Assembly: GCF_023016265.1 (NCBI RefSeq)
Contig: NZ_CP095412.1
Location: 434,001-498,000 of the forward strand
Source of the DNA: Blastococcus sp. PRF04-17
GTDB lineage: Bacteria; Actinomycetota; Actinomycetes; Mycobacteriales; Geodermatophilaceae
Direction of reading: 5' to 3'
DNA length: 64,000 nucleotides
In this document: positions 45,047-53,685 of the stretch, one piece after another
Position numbering within the stretch: the stretch's first letter is position 1
How the letters are laid out: every line of letters begins with the position of its first letter
Made by a program: the position numbers and the translations under genes
The notes under the pieces: generated by a model
Told to the model about the DNA's origin: nothing
Seen by the model: only the letters and a program-made list of their open reading frames with translations
The model's database searches: none

Positions 45047-46075
45047 ATGGATCTGACCGATTTCCCTGGCTACCGGCCCGACTCGGTGGTGCAGTACGCC
45101 GACTACCACGCCGAGGTGGACTTCCTCGACGAGCTCGAGCGGATCTGGGGCCAGCGCTGGGGCGCCCAGGGCATCGGCCGGCTGCGCCAGGTCGCCATGA
45201 GCCCGCCCACGGAGGTCGAGGTGCTCAGCCTCTACGACGAAGCGCCGGCCTTCTTCGCCTACGGGGGCGATCTGCCGGACCTGGGGCTGATGCGCGAGCA
45301 GCACGCGCACCTGATGGAGACCTACCGGTCCCTGGGGATCGAGGTCCGGGAGTTCGTCTATCCCGAGACCCCCCGGTCGGCGTACGGCGTGATGAAGCGG
45401 GCCGTGTCCGCGGCGGCCGGGTTCGTCGTCAACGGCGGCGCGATCATCGCCCGGGAAGCCGCGCCCTACTGGCGCGGCCGTTCGCGCTACGTGTCGCAGT
45501 ACCTGAGCTCGATCGGTTGCCCGATCCTCGCCACGGTGCACGGCAAGGGGGTGTGCGAGGGCGGGGCGTTCACGCGCATGGCCGACGACCTCATCGTGGC
45601 GATGCTGTCCACGGACGCCAACCAGGAGGGGATCGACCAGGTCCGCCCGGTGCTGGAGCGTGCCGGCTACACGGTCTGGGTGGCCCGATCGCCGGGCCCC
45701 CTCCACGACTTCCACCCCGAGGTCCCGGGGTGGATGCACTCCGACATGTGGATAGCCCCGCTGGACACCAGGCTGGCGCTGATCTACCCGCCGTGGTGCG
45801 ACTACGAGACCATCCGGTACCTGCGGTCGATCGGCTACACCCTGATCGAGGTGCCGCGCGACGAGCAGGAGTCGCACTGGCCGGTCAACATGATCACGAT
45901 CGAGCCCCGCAAGGTGATCATGAACGAGGGATCCCCGAAGACCCGCGCGCTGCTCGAGAAGGCGGGGGTCGAGACGATCGAGATCCCCTACGACGAGGTG
46001 CAGCGGTACGGCGGAGGGATCCGGTGCACGACGATGCAGCTCGTCCGCGATCCGGGACCGAAGGTGTTCGGCTGA
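45047..46075 (+). CDS. Arginine deiminase/dimethylargininase-like amidinohydrolase
   Basis: The 342-aa protein belongs to the guanidino-group-modifying (pentein) superfamily. Catalytic-type motifs are in order: CEGGAFTRMADD (EGG plus Asp), GWMHSDMWIAPLD (His, like MHLD in deiminases) and GGGIRCTTMQLV with the nucleophilic Cys near 327. Such enzymes hydrolyse C-N bonds of arginine, methylarginine or related amidines. Placed between a Mo hydroxylase and an amidohydrolase it may open or deaminate an N-rich intermediate; that is inference. AGGAG precedes the ATG. Confidence 0.85.
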   Translation: MDLTDFPGYRPDSVVQYADYHAEVDFLDELERIWGQRWGAQGIGRLRQVAMSPPTEVEVLSLYDEAPAFFAYGGDLPDLGLMREQHAHLMETYRSLGIEVREFVYPETPRSAYGVMKRAVSAAAGFVVNGGAIIAREAAPYWRGRSRYVSQYLSSIGCPILATVHGKGVCEGGAFTRMADDLIVAMLSTDANQEGIDQVRPVLERAGYTVWVARSPGPLHDFHPEVPGWMHSDMWIAPLDTRLALIYPPWCDYETIRYLRSIGYTLIEVPRDEQESHWPVNMITIEPRKVIMNEGSPKTRALLEKAGVETIEIPYDEVQRYGGGIRCTTMQLVRDPGPKVFG

Positions 46076-46969
46076 GCCGCGGATGACGGAGATGCGGGCA
46101 CCTCTCGTCGACGTCCACGCCCACTACGTGCCCGAAGCGCTCGGGCGCGAGCTGCGTCGTCGCACCGAAGTGCCTCGCATCACCCCGGGTCCGGAGTCGC
46201 TGGTCGACTGCGGGAGCGGACTCGCCTACCCCCTCCTCGAAGGGTTGACCGAGCTCGCCGAGCACCGGTCGCAGATGGACGAGCACGGTGTCGGGGTGAG
46301 ACTGCTCAGCGCGCCGCCCCCGGAGTGGCCGGGCTGTCGAAGGTCGTCAGCACCAGCGTGGCCCGGGACGTCAACGACGAGCTCGCGGAGCTGCCGGCGC
46401 TCTCGGGCGGCCGGCTCCGGGGCCTCGCACTGCTTCCGCTCCAGCATCCCGAAGAGGCCGCCGACGAGCTGCGGCGTGCCGCTGCACTGGGGCTACCGGG
46501 CGCCCAGCTCCTGTCGAACGCCGAGCGCCGCCCCCTCGACGGACCTGAGTACCACGCGCTGTTCGCCGCGGCGGCCGAGTGCGACCTTCCGCTGGTCATC
46601 CACCCGACGCTGCCGATCGACCGGACGGCGGTCGAAGGGCACGGTCTGCTGACGACGCTCGGCTTCTTGTTCGACACGACGGCCTGCGCCGCCCGGCTCG
46701 TGCTCGGGGGCGTCTTCGACCGGCACCCCGGGCTCAAGCTGCTGCTGCCGCACGCCGGGTCCACGATCCCGTACCTGCTCGGACGCTTCGAGTACGTGCT
46801 CGAGCTGATGGGCGTCGACCACGGCCTGTCGGGCCGGCCATCGGAACACCTGCGCAAGTTGTACCTGGACTGCGTCTGTGAGTCCCCTCGTGCGTTACGC
46901 CTTGCCGTGGACGTCTACGGGGCCGAAGGCATCACGTACGGCACGGATGAACCCTTCTGGTCGACCGGA

Positions 46970-46974
46970 CGCGC
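46970..46974. repeat. 5-bp target-site duplication, left copy (CGCGC)
   Basis: CGCGC directly precedes the TGTC end of the IS and is repeated at 49496-49500 directly after its other end. Joining the flanks through one copy restores the amidohydrolase reading frame. Confidence 0.85.
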
Positions 46975-47038
46975 TGTCAACGGCCAAGCTGAGGTCCCCG
47001 CTCGTGGCCAGGTGAAAGTCCCCGCCCCTCGCGGTTGA

Positions 47039-47818
47039 TCAGCGTGTGGTGGGGCGGTCACCTCCTCGGGTGCGGGCTTGGCGCATCCGGTAGGACTCGC
47101 CGTCGGTGGCGATGACGACGCTGTGGTGCAGCAACCGGTCGAGCAGGCTGACGGCGGTGGTGTGCTCGGGCAGGAACCGGCCCCACTGGTCGAAGGCCCA
47201 GTGCGAGCCGATGCCCAGAGCGCGGCGTTCGTAGGCGGCGGCGACGAACCGGAACAGCAGCTGGGTGCCGGTGTCGTCCAGCGGCGCGAAGCCGACCTCG
47301 TCGACGATGATCAGGTCGTTGCGCAGCAGTGTGTCGATGACCCGGCCGACGCTGTTGTCGGCCAGGCCGCGGTAGAGGTTCTCGACCAGGTCGGCGGCGG
47401 TGAAGTAGCGGACTCGGTGCCCGGCGAGCACGGCGGCGTGGCTGAGGGCGAGCAGGGTGTGGCTCTTGCCGGTGCCGGCCGGGCCGACCAGGCAGAGGTT
47501 CTCCCGAGCGCGGATCCACTCCAGGCTGGTCAGGTAGGCCCAGGTCGGAGCGGGGATGCTGCTCGCGGTCAGGTCGAACTCCTCGATCGTCTTGAGCATC
47601 GGGAAGCCGGCGGCCTTCAGCCGCAGCCGGGTGTTGGAGGCGTCCCGGGCGCCGATCTCGGCCTCGACCAGGGCGCGAAGCAACTCTTCCGGTGCCCAGC
47701 GCTGGGTCTTGGCGGTGGTCAGCAGCTCGGGGGCAAGTGAGCGCATCGCGGCGAGCTTGAGCCGGCGCAGCCCGCCCTCCAGGTCGGCCGGCAGCGGCGC
47801 CGGTGCGGTGGCGGTCAT
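47039..47818 (-). CDS. istB: IS21-family helper ATPase IstB
   Basis: The 259-aa AAA+ protein has Walker A GPAGTGKSHTLLALS, Walker B LIIVDEVGFAPLD and sensor-type arginines. The IstB N-terminal helical region (LRRLKLAAMRSLAPELL) is present. It assists IstA during transposition and target choice. The ATG overlaps the istA stop by 4 bp. The stop lies about 65 bp inside the left end of the element. Confidence 0.94.
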   Translation of the reverse strand: MTATAPAPLPADLEGGLRRLKLAAMRSLAPELLTTAKTQRWAPEELLRALVEAEIGARDASNTRLRLKAAGFPMLKTIEEFDLTASSIPAPTWAYLTSLEWIRARENLCLVGPAGTGKSHTLLALSHAAVLAGHRVRYFTAADLVENLYRGLADNSVGRVIDTLLRNDLIIVDEVGFAPLDDTGTQLLFRFVAAAYERRALGIGSHWAFDQWGRFLPEHTTAVSLLDRLLHHSVVIATDGESYRMRQARTRGGDRPTTR

Positions 47819-49329
47819 GCCCCCGCCCCGGTGGCCGCGGCCGAGCCGTCAGTGGAGTGGTCCCCGCCGCGCAGGCTGTCCAGGGAGTAGGCGGCCAGCG
47901 GCCGGGTGGCCGTGGCTGGCAGCGGGATGACCAGGGCTTCCCCGGCGGGGCGGACATCGGCGACTCCGGCGCCGGCGGCCAGGATCGAACGCACGTCGGC
48001 GGCGCGCCAGCGGCCGAAGGCGACCGCTCGACCGAGCGCGGCGGTCAGCGCCTCGCGGCCGTGGGAGGCCTCGAGGGCGGCCAGCTCGACCAGTTCGGGG
48101 CCGAGGCGGGTGTTGCCGGCCGCGGCGGCGCCGACCAGCCACTGCTCGGCGACCGGGCCGAGGGCGCAGAACGCCTTCTCCGCCGCCGTCCTCGGGCGGG
48201 CCGCCCGCTGCGGTGCCCGGCGGGGGCCGCCGTAGTGCTCATCCAGCACGCTGGCCTCGCCCGGCGCGACGAGGGCGTGATCGGCGGCGACCTCACCGGT
48301 GCCCGGCACCACCACGGTGAGTCGGCCGTCGGCGGCCAGCAGTGCGACCTGGGTGCCGATCAGCGCGGTCGGCACCGAGTAGCGAGCCGAGGAGAACCGC
48401 ACGCAGGACAGCTTGTCGACCTTGCGCAGCGTCGTGCGTCCGATGCTGGGCCGCAGCGAGGGCATCGCGCCCAGCAGTTCCCGTTCGGTCTCCAGCCGAG
48501 CCGCCGGGATCGCGGCGATCTCCGAGTGCACGACGCCGTTGACCTCGTCGCACCAGGCGGCCGCCGCCGCGTTCGCCGCGGTCAGGTCGGCGAACGGGGC
48601 CTGCGGGATCATCAGGTCGGTCTTGGCGTAGCCGACCAGGTTCTCCACGATGCCCTTGCTGGCCGGATCGGCGGCCCGACAGAAGTCCGGACGGAACCGG
48701 TAGTGCGCGGCGAACCGCACGTAGTCCGGGGTCGGCACCACCACGTCGGCGACCACGCCGCCCTTCAGGCAGCCCATCCGGTCGGCCAGCACCACCTTCG
48801 GCACCCCGCCGAGGACCTCGAAGCACTCGGCTAGCAGCCCCAGGGTGGTCTCGGCGCGCTCGTCGGTGGCGAAGCGGACGAACCGAACCCGGGAGAACGC
48901 CAGCACCGCGCAGAACACGTGCAGCCCGCCGAGGGTGCCCCAGTCGATGGCCAGCACCTCACCCGGCGCCCACACCGCCGGCCGGCGGCTGCGGGCGTTG
49001 GCCTGCCGCCACGCCTTCTTCTCGGCCGCGATCAGCCGCCGGAAGTTGCGCGCCGACCCCTCATACCCGGCCGCCCGCGCCGTCGGCAGCAGCCGCTTGG
49101 CGCTGATCCGCCCGTGCGTCTTCTTGACCGTGCCGGCCACCAGATCGCGCACGACCTCATAGTTCGCCGGCCGCGGCGGCCGGACCGGGCGCTGCCCGCC
49201 GGCCTCGTGCCGTTCGATGATCCGCTTCACCGTCTTGTGGGTGGTGCCGCAGATCGCGGCCGCTCCCCGGTAGCTGCCCACCTCGCGGTAGGCGGTGATG
49301 ACGTCCAACTCATCCCTCGCAGACTTCAA
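47815..49329 (-). CDS. istA: IS21-family transposase IstA
   Basis: The 504-aa protein has an N-terminal helix-turn-helix (SYRGAAAICGTTHKTVKRII). The DDE catalytic core shows Asp in LAIDWGTLGG, Asp in VVLADRMGCL and Glu in SKGIVENLVGYA. A C-terminal beta-rich region follows (FSSARYSVPTALIG), typical of IS21 transposases. The start is TTG 49329 with GGGGAG six to nine bases upstream. No internal frameshift is seen, in contrast to several flanking host genes. Confidence 0.94.
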   Translation of the reverse strand: MKSARDELDVITAYREVGSYRGAAAICGTTHKTVKRIIERHEAGGQRPVRPPRPANYEVVRDLVAGTVKKTHGRISAKRLLPTARAAGYEGSARNFRRLIAAEKKAWRQANARSRRPAVWAPGEVLAIDWGTLGGLHVFCAVLAFSRVRFVRFATDERAETTLGLLAECFEVLGGVPKVVLADRMGCLKGGVVADVVVPTPDYVRFAAHYRFRPDFCRAADPASKGIVENLVGYAKTDLMIPQAPFADLTAANAAAAAWCDEVNGVVHSEIAAIPAARLETERELLGAMPSLRPSIGRTTLRKVDKLSCVRFSSARYSVPTALIGTQVALLAADGRLTVVVPGTGEVAADHALVAPGEASVLDEHYGGPRRAPQRAARPRTAAEKAFCALGPVAEQWLVGAAAAGNTRLGPELVELAALEASHGREALTAALGRAVAFGRWRAADVRSILAAGAGVADVRPAGEALVIPLPATATRPLAAYSLDSLRGGDHSTDGSAAATGAGA

Positions 49330-49495
49330 TGGAGCTCCCCTGGGCGGTGCGGTGACTGGCTAGACACCGCCACCGTCACCGCCCAGGGCCTCAGCTCACG
49401 ATCGACACGACGAGCGAGGGACGGGGACCTTCACCTGGCCATCAGCGGGGACTTCTCGATGGCCACCAGTGGGGACTTTGGCACGGCCACGGACA

Positions 49496-49500
49496 CGCGC
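49496..49500. repeat. 5-bp target-site duplication, right copy (CGCGC)
   Basis: Matches the left copy at 46970-46974 and directly follows the inverted TGTC end. IS21 elements commonly make short duplications of 4-8 bp. Confidence 0.85.
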
Positions 49501-49642
49501 CGTGGCGACGCTCGGGGCAGCAGACCTCGACGCCGACGATACGGAGCAGATCCGGCACCGGGCGGATGAGCAATTGTTCGGTCTTCGCTAGGTGTCGGCC
49601 GTGGAATCAGAGGTCGAAGCGGTCTCGGAGGCTCCGAAACCC

Positions 49643-49700
49643 TTGACAGTGATGGCCGTCACTACTAGTTCTATGTCATTCAAAGTTTCTGTCATTCAAA
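49643..49700 (+). promoter_or_regulatory. Promoter with dyad and direct repeats upstream of amino-acid ABC operon
   Basis: TTGACA (49643-49648) is a consensus -35. A -10-like CTAGTT follows at 49665-49670. Between them lies the inverted repeat AGTGA-TGGCCG-TCACT (49648-49663). Downstream, TGTCATTCAAA occurs twice (49674-49684 and 49690-49700), 16 bp apart, so about 1.5 helical turns. These could bind a repressor or activator. The core resembles, but does not match, the GTCATAC motif of the other operons. Confidence 0.55.
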
Positions 49701-49733
49701 CCACAGGGCAAGAGCCCTCGACAAGGAGCGACG

Positions 49734-50635
49734 ATGACCACTCCTTCCCTCATCCGCCGCACCGGCACGGCCTCGCCCTGAGCGGGCTGCTCGTGGCACT
49801 GTCCGCCTGCGGCGGCGACGGTGACACCGACAACTCCGCGGAGGGGGGCAACGGCGCCAGCAACGGCGGTGCAGCCGAGAGCGACTACGAACTTCCGGCG
49901 GAGTACGCCGATTCCGGCTCCGTCACCGTGGGGCTCGCCGTCGGCAACCCACCCTGGGCCGTGCTTCCCGAGGGCGCGGAGCAGCCCGAGGGCTTCGACA
50001 TCGACGTCATCACCGCGCTCAGCGAGCGGCTGGGGCTGGAGCCGAAGCTCGAGGTTGCTGCCTTCGACACGCTGCTCACCGGCCTCCAGGCAGACCGCTA
50101 CGACATCGTCATCAGCAGCCTGACGATCCGCGAGGAGCGGATCGAGGTGATCGACATGCTCGGCTATGTGCAGATCGGCACGGGAATCCTCGTCGCGGCC
50201 GGCAACCCCGAGGGCGTCGAGTCGATCGAGGACCTCTGCGGTCTCAAGGTCGGGGTCGCGAAGGGCAGCGCCAACCAGGAGCCCGTCGACGAGGCACAGG
50301 CCGACTGCGACACCCCGATCGAGATCGTGCAGACGGAGGGCAACGACTTCGTGGCGCTGCAGAGCGGCCGGGTGGACGCGATGGTGCTCGACGCCGCCGG
50401 CGCCTTCGAGACGGCGAACTCGCGCGGTGACGCGTTCGAGGCCGTCGAGGGCGAGGTCTACGGGGCCGCGATCGCCGGCATCGCCTTCAACAAGGAGAAC
50501 ACCGGGCTCAGCGACGTCTACCAGCAGGCGCTCCAGGACATGATCGAGGACGGCGAGTACGCGGAGATCCTCGACCGGTGGGGCGTCTCGGACCTGGCGT
50601 ACGAGGAAGCCGAGCTCAACCCGATCGGCGGCTGA
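49734..50635 (+). pseudogene. Polar-amino-acid ABC importer binding lipoprotein, one-base frameshift in signal peptide
   Basis: ATG 49734 has AAGGAG before it and gives MTTPSLIRRTGTA, then a stop within 16 codons. Adding one C at 49771-49772 joins LALSGLLVALSAC (lipobox Cys) to the full family-3 binding domain: SVTVGLAVGNPPWAVLP, GFDIDVITALSERLGL, DRYDIVISSLTIREER, KVGVAKGSANQEPV, NTGLSDVYQQALQ. The restored length is 300 aa. The domain itself is intact, so an upstream in-frame start could still yield an unlipidated protein. It delivers substrate to the permease and ATPase at 51878-53561. Confidence 0.85.
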
Positions 50636-50640
50636 ACCCG

Positions 50641-51831
50641 GTGACCTCCACGTCTTCCCGCACGGTGCTGCCGGCCAGCGGCCGCGTCCGCAACGGCGTC
50701 CAGCCCTCGGGCGCCCGGCAGATCATGGACCGCGCCTGGAACATCCCCGACGCGATCCACCTCGAGATCGGGGAGCCGGACTTCACCGCCGCCCCCGACG
50801 TCGTCGCGGCGGCCGAGCGGGCCATCCGGGACGGGCGCACGGGGTATCCCCCCACCGCCGGCCTGCCGGCGCTGCGCGAGGCCCTCACGGGCAAGCTGAT
50901 GGAGGTCAACGGGATCACCGCGGCGCCGCACCAGGTGGTGGTGACCAACGGTGGGTGCCAGGGGCTCTTCAACGTCCTCGGCGTCCTCCTGGACGTCGGT
51001 GATCCGATCGCCCTGCCGAATCCCGGCTGGCCCAACTACCGGTCGATGGCCGGCATCCTCGGCCTCCAGGTCCGCGAGTACACGCTCGGGCCGGCGACGC
51101 ACCACCTGCCCGACCCGGAGGAGATCCAACGGCTGGCCCAGCAGGGCTGCCGGGCCATCGTGCTCAACAGCCCGGCGAACCCGTTGGGCACGGTCACCCC
51201 GGTCGAACTCGTGGACGCGGTGCTCGACATCGCCCGGCGGTACGACATGTGGGTCGTCTCGGACGAGTGCTACGACGAGCTGTACTTCGACGCGGTGCCC
51301 TCCAGTCCCGTGGCGCGGGACCCGCAGGGCAACGTGGTGACGGTCTTCAGCTTCTCGAAGACCCACGCCATGACCGGCTGGCGGGTGGGCTACGTCGTCG
51401 CACCGGACGAGGTGGCCCGGCACGTCGCGCTGGCCCAGGAGCCGCTGGTGCTCGGCATCAGCGCTCCTGGCCAGTACGCGGCGATCCAGGCCCTCGCTCC
51501 TGAGGGCACGCAGCACGTGGCCGCCATGCGCGACGAGTACCGGCGCCGTCGCGACGGCGTGGTCGAGGCGTTCCGGCAGGTCGGGCACGCGGTGCAGGCG
51601 CCTCAGGGTGCGTTCTACCTCTGGCTGGACATCCGCGACACCGGGCTGGTGGACCGTGACTTCGTGCTCAGCCTGCTCGACACCGAGCACGTCGCCATCA
51701 CCCCGGGATCGTCGTTCGGGCCGGCGGGGACGGGCTTCGTCCGCCTCTCGCTGGCGGCGGGCTACGACACGTTGATGGACGCCGTGCGGCGGACGGCCGG
51801 CCACCTGGCCCGATGCGCGGAGCAGAGCTGA
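50641..51831 (+). CDS. PLP-dependent aminotransferase class I/II
   Basis: The 396-aa protein has fold-type-I aminotransferase motifs: IHLEIGEPDFTAAPDV, NGGCQGLFNVLGVLLD, NSPANPLGTVTP, VVSDECYDELYFD and the PLP-lysine motif SFSKTHAMTGWRVGY, with a late Arg in FVRLSLAAGYD. It probably transaminates the amino acid brought in by the surrounding ABC importer. GTG 50641 lies 5 bp after the binding-protein stop. Placement inside a transporter operon suggests amino acid degradation and not biosynthesis. Confidence 0.92.
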   Translation: MTSTSSRTVLPASGRVRNGVQPSGARQIMDRAWNIPDAIHLEIGEPDFTAAPDVVAAAERAIRDGRTGYPPTAGLPALREALTGKLMEVNGITAAPHQVVVTNGGCQGLFNVLGVLLDVGDPIALPNPGWPNYRSMAGILGLQVREYTLGPATHHLPDPEEIQRLAQQGCRAIVLNSPANPLGTVTPVELVDAVLDIARRYDMWVVSDECYDELYFDAVPSSPVARDPQGNVVTVFSFSKTHAMTGWRVGYVVAPDEVARHVALAQEPLVLGISAPGQYAAIQALAPEGTQHVAAMRDEYRRRRDGVVEAFRQVGHAVQAPQGAFYLWLDIRDTGLVDRDFVLSLLDTEHVAITPGSSFGPAGTGFVRLSLAAGYDTLMDAVRRTAGHLARCAEQS

Positions 51832-51877
51832 ACTCGGGGCGCCGCGCGCGCCCCGCCGACGGACCGCTGGGGGAGTC

Positions 51878-52741
51878 ATGACGGTCACCGGAACCACCGA
51901 GGCGGCCGCGCCGGTCCGGCCGCCGAAGCGACGGATCGCCCGCCGCAGCCGTTGGGGCGAGTGGATCCTCTCGGTGATCGTCCTGTTCCTCCTCGTGCTG
52001 CTGGCCAACTCCCTCGCGACCAACGAGCGGCTCGGCTGGGAGGTGGTCGGGGAGTACCTCTTCAGCCCGCTGATCATCGGGGGCGTCGGGGTCACGCTGG
52101 CCATCGCCATCGGCTGCATGCTCCTGGCGATCGTCGTGGGCCTGATCAGCGCCCTCATGGGACAGTCCCACAGCCCCGTGCTCAAGACCCTCTCCGTTGG
52201 CTACGTCTGGGTCTTCCGCGGCACTCCCGTGCTGGTGCAGCTCATCTTCTGGTACAACCTCGCGCTGCTGTTCCCGCGACTGACCATCGGCGTTCCGTTC
52301 GGCCCGGAGTTCTGGAGCTGGGACACCAACGAGGTCATCAGTCCCATCGTCGCGGCGGTGATCGGGTTGACCCTCGCCGAGGGCGCCTTCATGTCCGAGA
52401 TCATCCGCGGTGGCATCACCGCTGTGGACCGCGGCCAGGTGGAGGCCGCGCAGGCGCTGGGGATGACCAAGCGCCGCACCATGCGGCGCATCGTGCTCCC
52501 GCAGGCCACGCGGATCGTCATCCCGCCCACCGGCAACGAGTTCATCACCATGTTGAAGGGGACCTCGCTGCTGGCCGTGATCGCCGTCCCGGAGCTCCTC
52601 TTCAGCGCGCAGCGGATCTACAACGTCAACTACCAGGTGACCGCGCTGCTCATCGTCGCCAGCCTCTGGTACCTGGCGATGACGTCGGTGGCCACGACCG
52701 GCCAGTACTTCCTCGAGCGGCACTACGCCAGGAAGGGTTGA
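51878..52741 (+). CDS. Polar-amino-acid ABC importer permease
   Basis: The 287-aa HisM/GlnP-family protein has a charged N-terminus and about five membrane segments (ILSVIVLFLLVLLANSLA; GVTLAIAIGCMLLAIVVGL). The motif GQVEAAQALGMTKRRTMRRI is followed by VLPQATRIVIPPTGNEFI, the EAA-type loop. Only one permease gene is present, so a homodimer is likely. GGGGGAGTC precedes the ATG. Confidence 0.93.
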   Translation: MTVTGTTEAAAPVRPPKRRIARRSRWGEWILSVIVLFLLVLLANSLATNERLGWEVVGEYLFSPLIIGGVGVTLAIAIGCMLLAIVVGLISALMGQSHSPVLKTLSVGYVWVFRGTPVLVQLIFWYNLALLFPRLTIGVPFGPEFWSWDTNEVISPIVAAVIGLTLAEGAFMSEIIRGGITAVDRGQVEAAQALGMTKRRTMRRIVLPQATRIVIPPTGNEFITMLKGTSLLAVIAVPELLFSAQRIYNVNYQVTALLIVASLWYLAMTSVATTGQYFLERHYARKG

Positions 52742-52742
52742 G

Positions 52743-53561
52743 ATGGCGCTGACGAGAGCCAAGCAGGCACTGCCCGAGCAGCGCAGTCCGGACGACCCGG
52801 ACACCCCGATGGTCCAGGTGGCGGGGCTGTGGAAGTCCTTCGGCTCCCTCGACGTGCTCAAGGGCGTCGACCTGGAGGTGGGCGCCGGGCAGGTGGCCTG
52901 CATCCTCGGACCGTCGGGCTCGGGCAAGAGCACGCTGCTGCGCTGCATCAACCACCTGGAGCAGGCCGACGCCGGCGACATCCTCGTCGACGGGGCGCTC
53001 ATCGGGTACCGCCGGGTCGGCGAGCACCTGCACAGGCTCAAGGAGGTCGAGGTCTGCCGGCAACGCCAGGCGCTCGGCATGGTCTTCCAGCGGTTCAACC
53101 TCTTCCCGCACCTCAACGCGCTGCAGAACGTCATGTGCGGACCGCTGCACGTGCTCGAGCACGACAGCGCGCGCGCCCGGCGCGAGGGGCTGACCATGCT
53201 GGAGCGGGTGGGGCTCGGGGACCGCGCGGCCCACTACCCCTCGCAGTTGTCCGGTGGCCAGCAGCAGCGCGTGGCCATCGCCCGGGCGCTGGCGATGTCC
53301 CCGAAGGTCATGCTCTTCGACGAGCCCACGTCCGCGCTCGATCCCGAACTGGTCGGCGAGGTCCTGGAGGTCATGCGCCAGCTGTCCCGCGACGGCATGA
53401 CGATGATCGTCGTCACGCACGAGGTCGGCTTCGCACGCGAGGTCGCGGATCAGGTCGTGTTCATGGACGACGGCCTCGTCGTCGAGCGCGGTCCTGCCCG
53501 GCGCGTCATCGACGACCCGCAGAACCCGCGGACCCGCTCCTTCCTGTCCAACGTCCTCTGA
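52743..53561 (+). CDS. Polar-amino-acid ABC importer ATPase
   Basis: The 272-aa GlnQ/HisP-type ATPase has Walker A GPSGSGKST, Q-loop FQRFNLFPHL, signature LSGGQQQRVAIARAL, Walker B VMLFDEPTSALDPE and switch His in VTHEVGF. A 25-residue N-terminal extension precedes the domain. It starts 1 bp after the permease stop. With the family-3 binding protein and aminotransferase it forms an amino-acid uptake and transamination unit. Confidence 0.94.
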   Translation: MALTRAKQALPEQRSPDDPDTPMVQVAGLWKSFGSLDVLKGVDLEVGAGQVACILGPSGSGKSTLLRCINHLEQADAGDILVDGALIGYRRVGEHLHRLKEVEVCRQRQALGMVFQRFNLFPHLNALQNVMCGPLHVLEHDSARARREGLTMLERVGLGDRAAHYPSQLSGGQQQRVAIARALAMSPKVMLFDEPTSALDPELVGEVLEVMRQLSRDGMTMIVVTHEVGFAREVADQVVFMDDGLVVERGPARRVIDDPQNPRTRSFLSNVL

Positions 53562-53598
53562 GGGCCGCCGTGCGACCCCGTCCTGAAAGCGAGCACGC

Positions 53599-53622
53599 CA
53601 CGATGCCGGTAACCGGTCGTGC
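53599..53622. promoter_or_regulatory. Imperfect dyad between ABC ATPase and FAD oxidase genes
   Basis: CACGA..TCGTG arms enclose the palindrome CCGGTAACCGG. It lies 64 bp upstream of the oxidase start in a 124-bp gap. It could be an operator or a weak terminator; there is no further support. Confidence 0.3.
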
Positions 53623-53685
53623 CGCCCGGGCGCATCGCGGGTCGAGACCTGTCCGCGGCCGGATCGAGCCGATGCAGGAGGGGAG

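Larger units (their letters stand above)
46975..49495. mobile_element. IS21-family insertion sequence, 2,521 bp
   Basis: The element carries istA and istB on the minus strand, overlapping by 4 bp as in IS21. Its ends begin with TGTC and are imperfect inverted repeats (34 of 49 positions agree), each with repeated GTCCCC blocks and GTGGCCA segments, like the multiple transposase-binding repeats of IS21 ends. It is flanked by the direct repeat CGCGC and splits an amidohydrolase gene. Both transposition genes look intact, so it may still be active. Confidence 0.93.
46083..49591 (+). pseudogene. ACMSD-like amidohydrolase broken by a frameshift and an IS21-family insertion
   Basis: The N-terminal part (46083 on) has VDVHAHYVPEALGREL with the HxH metal motif. 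It slips at five Cs (46317-46321) after LLSAPPP. The second frame continues GVAGLSKVVSTSVARDVNDEL, LVIHPTLPIDR, LLLPHAGSTIPYLLGRFEY and ITYGTDEPFWSTG. There the IS element (46975-49495) enters. Beyond it the gene resumes, RAVATLGAADLDADDTEQIR and EQLFGLR, stop 49591. Removing the IS and one copy of CGCGC and adding one C gives an exact 327-codon gene. It probably worked with the ADI-like enzyme upstream. Confidence 0.88.

Noticed and set aside
46325-47038. A separate amidohydrolase ending inside the IS
   Set aside because: It is the middle part of the gene starting at 46083; its last 22 residues are coded by the IS end.
46975-53561. Composite transposon carrying the amino-acid transporter genes
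   Set aside because: Only one IS copy is present and its own ends and target duplication account for it fully.
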